In this document: positions 56,498-64,000 of the stretch, piece after piece | Layout: each line of letters starts with the position of its first letter | Numbering within the stretch: the first letter of the stretch is position 1 | Source: Rachicladosporium sp. CCFEE 5018 | Lineage: Eukaryota; Ascomycota; Dothideomycetes; Cladosporiales; Cladosporiaceae | Length of the DNA: 64,000 nucleotides | Direction of reading: 5' to 3' | Assembly (NCBI GenBank): GCA_002077045.2 | Contig: KZ111150.1 | Span: 1,227,862 to 1,291,861 of the forward strand | Program-made: the position numbers and the translations under genes | Notes under the pieces: model-generated | What the model was told of the DNA's origin: nothing | Seen by the model: the letters and a program-made list of their open reading frames with translations, nothing else | Databases searched by the model: none

Positions 56498-58323
56498 ATG
56501 CCCAGCCCAATCTACAGACCACTCGACCCATCCAGGAAAGAAATACGCTATCTGCACCTCCGGCCTGGTGTCGGATCTCAGGACTTGGCCGCCTCCCTCG
56601 TGCATGCTGATCTGAGCGACCCAGACGCGGCGGCCTATGAGACGATCAGCTACGCATGGGGCCATGCCTCACGTCGGACGACTCTAGACATCGACGGACA
56701 CATTTTGTCGGTCCCGGAGACTGCGGCCGCTGCGCTTCGGTGCATGCGATTATCTGACCAAGATCGAGTCCTCTGGATTGATAGCATCTGCATCAATCAG
56801 GCAGACGTCGAGGAACGCGGCAGTCAAGTCGCAATGATGGCCGATATCTACTCAGAGGGAGCCTGCACATTGGCACACGTAGACATGCCTGATTGCGATT
56901 TCGATCTTGTCGTCAGTAGCATCGCGGCGGTGCGAAGCAAGTGCGAGCATGAGCTTAGTAGCCTTCGAGACCTCGGTCCCCGTCTTGCGAAGGAAGAGTT
57001 TGGTCGATCGCAAACGCTAACGCTCGGACTCGGAGACACTGCAATCACGGCGCTACAACAGTTCTTGGACGCTGCTTGGTTTCGGTACGGTTAGGGCGCG
57101 AGATAGCGTGGAATCTTCTCTGCTAATTCTGCAACAGTCGGCTATGGGTACTTCAGGAGGTTACACTATCTAAGCGCTGCGTTTTGCACTGCGGCAGCGG
57201 GACTATCGAGCTAGATCACGTTTTTGAATTCGTCGAGATCATCGCACGGGATCCTATGCGACTGATTGCAGACAGCAGTTTCAGCCTAATTGCTGGGCCG
57301 AATATTGCAGTGATCGTCGGATCAAGCAAAATGGCTCGTCAAGTCTACGAGCGCGTATACAGTCTACAGGGCCTGATAAGCTCCTGTCTTCTCTACGGAG
57401 TGACAGACGACCGAGATCATGTGTACGCTCTCCTCGGGGTGTATCAGAAATCGAACAAGCGATCGACATTGCCGCCTGATCTCATTCCCGACTATACTCA
57501 AGATGCCTCCATCGTGTTCCTCCGAGCCTGCCAATTTGCCATGACCGAGAGCCAGAATCTAGATCTTTGGGGCATGTCGTGGCTGTTCCGACCCGGAGCT
57601 GAGGACTGGCCTTCATGGGCCTGGCGCATTCGAAACTTTGGAGATGATCCTGTAGAAACGTTGTCCGCGAACCGCATGAAATCCTCCGGCGTGGTAGGCG
57701 ACTGCGGCGCTTGTGGCAGCAGCGCAGTCTTCAGATATACCCAACCTGTCTTCCAAGGCGAGCGAGGTCAAATTCTATCAGTCCGCGGCTTGCCGATAGC
57801 TCTGCCGATCGAAGTCACCCGAGTCCTGGATGGACTGGAACCTGCCGTACTGTCAGCCTTCCTAACCCAAGTCATGGACCTGTTTCGCCCTCTACAACAA
57901 AGTGTTGGCGCCTCATTACAGAAGCTCAGTACAATACTAGCAGCCGCATGGAACTTCACCGCTCGCGAGCCAGGCGACTCCGACGCAGAGGACCTACTCG
58001 ATCTGCTGCGCAGTGTTGAGACGGGCAGCGATATGCCTTGGCAGCTAACACCATATTTGACCTCGCTCCGGCTAGCATGCATGCATCGTCGCTTCTTCAC
58101 CACTGAATACGGCATCATGGGTCTGGGACCTTCGCAGCTCGAGGCGGGTGATGTGATTGTGATCCTGGCTGGTTGCAAGTGGCCCGTTGCGCTTCGTCGT
58201 TGCCCACGGGAACAGTACAGACTTCTTGGCGTGTGCTATATCGGTGGGACTTATATGGATGGCATAGTAGCGAACAATCTTGTTGAGAAAGGCATACCAT
58301 TGATGCAGTTCAACATCATCTGA
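56498..58323 (+). CDS. HET-domain (heterokaryon incompatibility) protein
   Basis: Two exons, 56498-57084 and 57138-58323, encode 590 residues. The 53-nt intron joins AAWFR to RLWVLQEV. The HET domain is canonical: YETISYAWG (47-55), VLWIDSICINQADVEERGSQV (about 91-111) and MADIYSEGACTL, then WVLQEVTLSKRC. HVYALLG and PDYTQ follow in the middle, and the end has the frequent tail FFTTEYGIMGLGP...GDVIVILAGCKWPV...LLGVCYIGG. Such proteins can trigger cell death when unlike fungal individuals fuse, but most family members have no known partner. There is no NACHT or repeat domain here. The gene looks intact, with no sign of repeat-induced mutation. Confidence 0.88.
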
Positions 58324-59090
58324 GAGAGCTTGCACTGGACTAAGTGTTCGTGGGAGGGTCAACTTCACAGCAGCGCTAGGAATCAAATGTATCGCGTGGC
58401 AGGAGCGTCCATTACTCCACACAGCACAGATCGTCATGCAGATTGCGACTTTGAGTTCTGGAAATAGCTCCCATCCTGAGCGATCTGAAAGGGACGAACT
58501 CGCGATGAAATACTACATGCCTACTGACATGTGGAGGCCCGACATTAAAGGTCATTTCGGCGTCTGCGCCGCTGTGGGCACGTTCGCTGGAAAACAAGCT
58601 TGCAAACATCCACCTTACCTCTACACGATGGCAGCTAACTGCCACACGGCCTCTTTGGCTCTTTGTCAAAGGGAAAGGCTTCGAAGCAGTCATCCCTCGC
58701 CAAACAAGCTTTCCCATGAGAACATGCGGATCCATATATAGAGATCGGTGGATTAAGGTATGAGTAGGGTATACGGTCTTAAGCAACGGAAGTAACGCAG
58801 CTCGGCAACAACATCGTGGCGCAATGGCGACGGCCACGAGGCACTTAATGACAATGAGAGGTGAGATAAGGAATCAAGGCAACATCAACAACCACCATCT
58901 CAAACGGGCTGAGTGTGTGAATTCATTACATCCACTCTATCTGCCCTGCCCAGCGGGCAAGAAGGCCTCGAACCCACGCTCCATCGTAACACATGCATGA
59001 ATCATCAGCAAACACCCGTAGGCACCCTGCCTCAGCCCGCTCACATGCTCCAGAAGCTACTTTTTGACCCCAGTTGCAGTAGATGCGAAT
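58324..59090. other. 0.77-kb stretch between convergent gene ends
   Basis: Shared 3' flank of the HET gene and TEF1. The 141-codon minus frame at 58412-58837 has no recognisable product. A tRNA-like TTCGA loop near 58957 lacks matching stems. Confidence 0.45.
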
Positions 59091-60961
59091 CTACTTCTTG
59101 GAGGCCTTGACGGCGGCCTTGGTGACCTTGCCGGCGCCGGACTTCTCAGCCTTGACAACGGACTCTGTGATAGTGATTAGTATGTGTCTCATGTGTTCAA
59201 TATCTCAGGTCAGGGAGGCAACTTACTGATGACACCGACAGCGACAGTCTGCCTCATGTCACGGACGGCGAAACGACCGAGAGGAGGGTACTCAGTGAAC
59301 GCCTCAACGCACATAGGCTTGGATGGCACCATCTTGACGATGGCAGCGTCACCAGACTTGATGAACTTGGGCGAGGACTCAGTGGACTTGCCGGTACGGC
59401 GATCGATCTTCTCGAGGAGCTCGGAGAACTTGCAGGCGATGTGGGCGGTGTGGCAATCGAGGACTGGCGCGTAGCCGGCACCGACCTGACCGGGGTGGTT
59501 GAGGACGATGACCTGGGCGTTGAAGCTCTCGGCACCCTTGGGCGGGTCGTTCTTGGAGTCACCGGCGACGTTGCCACGACGAATCTCCTTGACGGAGACG
59601 TTCTTGACGTTGAAGCCGACGTTGTCACCTGGAAGACCCTCGACGAGCTGCTCGTGGTGCATCTCGACAGACTTGACTTCGGTGGTGACACCAGCGGGGG
59701 CGAAGGTAACGACCATGCCGGCCTTGATGACACCGGTCTCGACACGGCCGACGGGAACTGTGCCAATACCACCAATCTTGTACACATCCTGGAGGGGAAG
59801 ACGGAGAGCCTTGTCGGTGGGACGGGTGGGCTGGTCGATGGCATCAATGGCCTCGAGGAGGGTCTTACCGGTGGTCTTGACCTTGGTCTCCTTCTCCCAT
59901 CCCTTGTACCAGGGGCAGTTGGGGGAGTTGTCGATCATGTTGTCGCCGTTGAAGCCGGAGATGGGGACGAAGGGAACGGTCTTGGGGTTGTAGCCGACCT
60001 TCTTGATGAAGCCGGAGGTCTCCTTGATGATCTCCTGGAAGCGGTCCTCGGACCACTTGGTGGTGTCCATCTTGTTGATGGCGACGATGAGCTGCTTGAC
60101 ACCGAGGGTGTAAGCGAGCAGGGCGTGCTCACGAGTCTGACCATCCTTGGAGATACCAGCCTCGAACTCACCGACACCAGCGGCGATGATGAGAATGGCG
60201 CAGTCGGCCTGCGAGGTACCAGTGATCATGTTCTTGATGAAATCACGGTGACCGGGGGCATCGATGACGGTGACACTGAAGTGATCTTGTCAGTATGTTG
60301 CTGCTGTACTTGCTGCTGGTGAGAAAAGCACTTACTAGTACTTGGGAGTTTCGAACTTCCAGAGCGCAATGTCGATCGTGATACCACGCTCACGCTCGGC
60401 CTTCAACTTGTCGAGCACCCAGGCGTACTTGAAGGAACCCTTGCCAAGCTCGGCGGCTTCCTGAGATGGTTGTCAGTCGTGTTCATGTTGTGCTGTCAAG
60501 ATCCTCTCGATGCTGCGCATGTGTTGGACATGGCAATGCAGTCAGAGTCATGACAACGCGCAAGGTGGCGAAATTGAAGGAGGGGCAGCGCGCCAAAAAT
60601 TTGACGGATAAAGCGCCCCACCATCAATTTGCGACCGTGCGAAATTGTCGCCTCCGATAAGGAAATGTGTGATGGAGGGGGATGGAGTATTGCCTACCTT
60701 CTCGAACTTCTCGATGGTACGCTTGTCGATACCTCCGCACTTGTAGATCAAGTCTGTGGTCTTGTGAGTGATGTGGTCGAGCGCTCATTGGAATGAGAAT
60801 TGTGCTTACGACCGGTGGTGGTGGACTTGCCGGAGTCGACGTGGCCGATGACCACGACGTTGATATGGCTCTTCTCCTTACTGCGCCGCTGTCAGTCACT
60901 GTGCTCCCATGCTCTTAAAGTGCGAAGCGCCAGGCGCCGCTTGATGGCCGACTCACCCCAT
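59091..60961 (-). CDS. TEF1: Translation elongation factor eEF1A
   Basis: Six coding exons: 60961-60957, 60880-60810, 60753-60698, 60460-60336, 60275-59227 and 59164-59091. They total 459 residues, the normal length. GTP-binding motifs are GHVDSGKST (G1), DAPGHRDF (G3) and NKMD (G4). The N-terminus MGKEKSHINVVVIGHVD is assembled across the first intron after only five coding bases. The protein delivers aminoacyl-tRNA to the ribosome A site as a GTP complex. Introns are 60-76 nt except 60697-60461, which is 237 nt, the part commonly used as a barcode in fungi. Codon use is strongly C-biased, as expected for a highly expressed gene. Confidence 0.97.
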
Positions 60962-61030
60962 GTTGACGGATTTCTTGTGGGTGTGTTGTGGAAGGTTGGT
61001 GAGGTGTTCTGAGATTGAGGACTGGTGGTG

Positions 61031-61076
61031 CTGTCAGTATGGCTGCTATCGAGGCGATAGTGGCGATGCTGCTCAC
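61031..61076 (-). other. Probable 5'-UTR intron of TEF1
   Basis: On the minus strand this 46-nt segment begins GTGAGC and ends ATACTGACAG, a good donor, branch-like CTGAC and acceptor, 70 nt upstream of the ATG. Leader introns are common in fungal elongation factor genes. Placement is by splice signals only. Confidence 0.55.
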
Positions 61077-62035
61077 TTGTGAAGATGGTACAGCTTGTGT
61101 ATCGGTGTTCAACGATTCTTCGAAGAGGGTTGAAGGGCTTGCGTGGGTTAAGTAGTGGAGGGCGAAGGAAACGGCGCTAAGTGGGGCGCTTCGAATTTGC
61201 ACGCTTGTGCGTCACAGTTTTGCATGCCTGATTTCGTGCCTGGATATGAGTGAAGCTGAGATTTGGAGCGAAGGGACTTGAGATGAGTGTCTATGTGATG
61301 TGAACTTCACTTAGCTACTCAGGGAGCCTCCAAATCTCCAGATGTCTGACATATGGCCATGCAATTATGAGCCAGACCGCACTAATAGAGTATTACACCA
61401 TCGTGCCCGTGAGAAGGGAACAGTGGGAGTCAAGATCAGCGGCCTCGATCCTTTCTCACTGACATTGGATGATAGTTCCAGTGACACGACTACGGCTATG
61501 GTGCTACAATAGCACTCGGATCCTTGAGGACGCGGAGTCAGTGCGTATATGACCTCACGGCGGGGTCTTTATCGCGCTTTACAAGTCGACTCTCATCCTC
61601 GAAGCGGCATCGTAGCGTCGACTCACCTCATCAAGTGGTCTGACGAGTCTTCACTGATCCCTCGATCTTCACCTTACCCACGTTAGAGGCTCGCTTGAGC
61701 ATCCCGAAAGTAAGTAGCAGTCATCCTCAGCTATTCGGTAGTGGCACAGCGCTCAGATGATGGGCTGCCGAGATGTTAGACGGATCGTCGTCAATCGGCA
61801 GGATCAAGTCGCCGGGCCATCCCTCGATCATCGTCCTTCGAGATATCCATAGTTCATTCGCACATCTCAAGCAGTCCTCATCTCTCCTTCAGCTTCCCCT
61901 TCATCTCTTCCCAGAATCTCCAGCAAGTGACGTGCATGCCCGCGCCATCAATCCACCACTCCCCAAAGCTATCTTCAATCCCCTCATCGACTTTCGCAAC
62001 CCTCTCCTCCCTCTTAAGTCCGCAGAGAGCACAAG
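61077..62035. promoter_or_regulatory. 0.96-kb stretch: TEF1 promoter region and 3' flank of the next gene
   Basis: Upstream of TEF1 with no supported gene on either strand; the 179-codon plus frame from 61773 is antisense to the next gene. As the upstream region of a constitutive highly expressed gene it should contain its promoter. I could not place a TATA box or transcription start. Confidence 0.45.
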
Positions 62036-63631
62036 TCAGAGCCGCGTGAACCCTCCTTCAGCAGACTTCAAAGTCTTGATAGGCATTGCTTCTGAGATCT
62101 CTGGCACAGCTTGCAGCTTAGCCATACCCGATCTGGAGGCGTTGATGGCTGTCACAGCACTGCGCAGTCTGCCGACTTGTGCATTCCACAAGCGTAGCAC
62201 GTCGAGTACTTCTCGCTCCTCCTTAGCCAGCTCGCCCTTGTCAACGCCAGTCAACTTCATGCCGCCTTGTTTTCCAGCGGGTCCGATTCGCATACTTTGC
62301 GCGAGACGCTGATCTCGTTTCCAGCGTAGCTTCCGACCTGCAAGGACGTGTGCCAGACCAGCCGAGTGGGAAAGGTAGGTCTGCAGAAAGGAGTAAGTCG
62401 CCGGGTGGTGCAGTAGAGTATCTTTATCCTGTGGAGGTAGCTTGGATAACGGAAGAAGCAGCGTGGACTGCGCAGATGATATGAGAGGAGAGAAGAGTGA
62501 CAGCAGGAGAGATGGGGGCGGGACATTGGTTGGTGGGAGGGCGTTGGCGGGAGGTAGTGACAGGGAAGATAGCGACCATGTATTCTCTGACGACGATGAT
62601 GCGGTAGACACTCGAGGGACCTCTCGCATCGGTCCTGGAGTAGCAGACTCAAAGTCATCCCACGCATCGACTTCCTCTATCGTATCCGCAGTTGGGAAGG
62701 AACCAGGTCCTGAGATGTGTATTGACCCGTTCTGAGGTGCACAGGTAGGTATAGGACTTTCATCAAGGCTGAGCATGTCCATAGTGGGGCGCACAGGTTG
62801 CCGTGATGCTGCGTTTGACTTCAAATCTGGGAGATCCCGATCGCTGCGTTTCACCACGGCGACAGTCTCAAAGTCTCCCCAGTCATCATGCTCCTTGACC
62901 TCAGCTTCGGGCCCCTCGTCACTCACATTCTCAGCATCGAAGAACACACTGTGATCCTTCGGCGGCGCATACTGTGACTTCTTTCGTAGCTTATTAGGCG
63001 ATCTCAACGGCGGCTTCGACTGTGGTTTCGGACTCGGGGGTAACGGCGCAGTCGCTTTGGACACGCTCTCAGCGGCCATCTGCGCAGCTATGAGCTTCTT
63101 CGAGTAAGCCATCGCAGCCTCGGGGTCGTTGGCAAGGTCGACTGTCAGGTCGTCAGCGCCGGCATCGTACTCGTCGTCGTCGGCAGAGAACAGAAAGTCC
63201 ATGTGTCCTGCGAAGGGGTGGGCACCTGTCTTGGGCTTGTCTTGGGAGACTGGCTTTGGCTTGAAAGGCAGTGGTCTCGGCGGGATCGATCGTGCTTCCG
63301 ACTTTGAGGGTGCTCGAGGTGCAGGCTTTGTTTGAGGTGCGGTTGTCGTAGACGCATTCAAACTCAGCGGTACCGGGGCCGACTCGTTCGACATCCGGGC
63401 TTGATTGCTATTCTCCACTTTGACGGGCAACGGAGTCTCCTCCACCCTCGCCGCATCCTCGAAGTCTCCAAAGTCATCCTCGTCGTCTGGTTGGTCCAGT
63501 GCTGGCGATACCTGAGCTTGCGGAAATAATCTAGTAATTGACGATCCTAGAGTATCCCAGTCTGTCTTCGGCTGGCCCTGGTTCGTCGCAACGTCGTCAT
63601 CGCCAAAGGCTGCGAAGAGATCTTGCGACAT
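62036..63631 (-). CDS. Aftiphilin/Laa2-like clathrin-adaptor accessory protein candidate
   Basis: A single exon of 531 residues. Three acidic aromatic motifs, DDFGDFEDA (52-60), DDWGDFETV (249-257) and DAWDDFESA (322-330), have the form used to bind the ear domain of AP-1 and GGA adaptors, as in aftiphilin and yeast Laa2. Between them the chain is rich in Pro, Ser and Lys and looks disordered. The C-terminal 150 residues or so are helical and conserved-looking (HPATYSFLQTYLSHSAGLAHVLAGRKLRWKRD is the start of a compact region, summarised by its Leu/His/Arg pattern). A role in Golgi-endosome traffic is inferred from the motifs only. The start MSQDLFAAFGDDD is secure. Confidence 0.62.
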   Translation of the reverse strand: MSQDLFAAFGDDDVATNQGQPKTDWDTLGSSITRLFPQAQVSPALDQPDDEDDFGDFEDAARVEETPLPVKVENSNQARMSNESAPVPLSLNASTTTAPQTKPAPRAPSKSEARSIPPRPLPFKPKPVSQDKPKTGAHPFAGHMDFLFSADDDEYDAGADDLTVDLANDPEAAMAYSKKLIAAQMAAESVSKATAPLPPSPKPQSKPPLRSPNKLRKKSQYAPPKDHSVFFDAENVSDEGPEAEVKEHDDWGDFETVAVVKRSDRDLPDLKSNAASRQPVRPTMDMLSLDESPIPTCAPQNGSIHISGPGSFPTADTIEEVDAWDDFESATPGPMREVPRVSTASSSSENTWSLSSLSLPPANALPPTNVPPPSLLLSLFSPLISSAQSTLLLPLSKLPPQDKDTLLHHPATYSFLQTYLSHSAGLAHVLAGRKLRWKRDQRLAQSMRIGPAGKQGGMKLTGVDKGELAKEEREVLDVLRLWNAQVGRLRSAVTAINASRSGMAKLQAVPEISEAMPIKTLKSAEGGFTRL

Positions 63632-64000
63632 TCCAGCGTTCGGTCAAGATGGTATCACTGAGTGTCTCATCTAGTGCTCGAGGAGGTTGGTCCGGGAGCC
63701 GGTAGTGTTTGCAAGCATCCAATTGTGCCAGACCGAACGGATCGATTCCGAGTATATCGACAACCTAGACTCGAACGCACTTGATCCGAATTAGGTGACG
63801 CGAACGATGACCATGGTATTTATTGGTGATTATGGCAACTCGGAGGTGTAGTTGGAGACGCCAAGCACCATGGCCGACTTCAAAGTTCGAGCTTCGAACA
63901 TTTGTCGACAGCGCCATCAATACCGCGGCGATACATGCTGTCATCTGGCGCTCACGCAGTGCCATCCTCAGCATGTCTGAAGTCTCAGCTACGATATGTT
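63632..64000. other. Right-hand 0.37-kb end of the window
   Basis: Upstream of the aftiphilin-like gene; only short open frames and no recognisable feature. Confidence 0.5.

Noticed and set aside
58940..59010. A tRNA-like T-loop (TTCGA in GGGTTCGAGG on the minus strand)
   Set aside because: No matching T-stem, anticodon arm or acceptor stem could be found around it.
59441..60322. A 293-codon plus-strand open frame
   Set aside because: It is antisense to TEF1 and arises from the strong C-ending codon bias of that gene.
1..64000. CRISPR arrays, operons, bacterial ribosome binding sites, transposons
   Set aside because: None seen; gene structure is fungal with spliceosomal introns and no terminal inverted repeats or transposase/reverse-transcriptase motifs.

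Overview
The window is nuclear DNA of a filamentous ascomycete (Pezizomycotina; Dothideomycetes is my guess, from overall gene character rather than any search). Genes stand alone on both strands. Introns are mostly 46-76 nt with GT...AG ends. The gene content is typical of fungi: a HET-domain protein, a Sip3/LAM-type BAR-PH-GRAM-VASt protein, TEF1 with introns, TAD1, EFM4, an ING protein and secreted hydrolases.

The sequence is a scaffold of three contigs joined by two runs of exactly 100 N (23368-23467 and 51459-51558). The main structural fact is that 448-23367 recurs at 23468-46387, 22,920 bases at a constant offset of 23,020. I noticed a single base difference (22962 G / 45982 A). The repeat ends exactly at the gap on both sides. 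The simplest reading is therefore that two overlapping contig ends were scaffolded with an N spacer instead of being merged. The ten genes in that block are probably single-copy and falsely duplicated. A real tandem duplication is not excluded by sequence alone.

Each copy of the block holds, in order: a Sip3/LAM-like sterol-transfer protein (+); a secreted isochorismatase-family hydrolase (-); a three-KH RNA-binding protein (-); a threonine-aldolase/beta-eliminating-lyase-type PLP enzyme (-); a secreted debranching-enzyme-like glycoside hydrolase with an N-terminal Cys-rich carbohydrate-binding module (+); a glutathione S-transferase that looks frameshifted (-); a Methyltransf_16-family methyltransferase (+); a large fungus-specific protein with TPR-like helices (+); and a divergent pair, a TIM-barrel protein (-) and a UPF0261 protein (+), that correspond to the two halves of the plant Tm-1 protein.

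The unique right part (46388-64000) holds: an NmrA-like NAD(P)-binding protein (+); EFM4 (-); an uncharacterised protein with an N-myristoylation motif (-); an NDUFAF5-like complex I assembly methyltransferase (+) and an ING-family protein (-), convergent and both losing their 3' ends at the second gap; a small secreted protein (-); TAD1 (-); a HET-domain protein (+); TEF1 with five coding introns and a likely 5'-UTR intron (-); and an aftiphilin/Laa2-like adaptor-accessory candidate (-).

I see no transposon, CRISPR array, rRNA or convincing tRNA. The biologically most interesting items are the split Tm-1-like pair with a shared promoter, the CBM-plus-debranching fusion, the isochorismatase whose first exon encodes just a signal peptide, and the 54-nt introns whose retention would change the protein.
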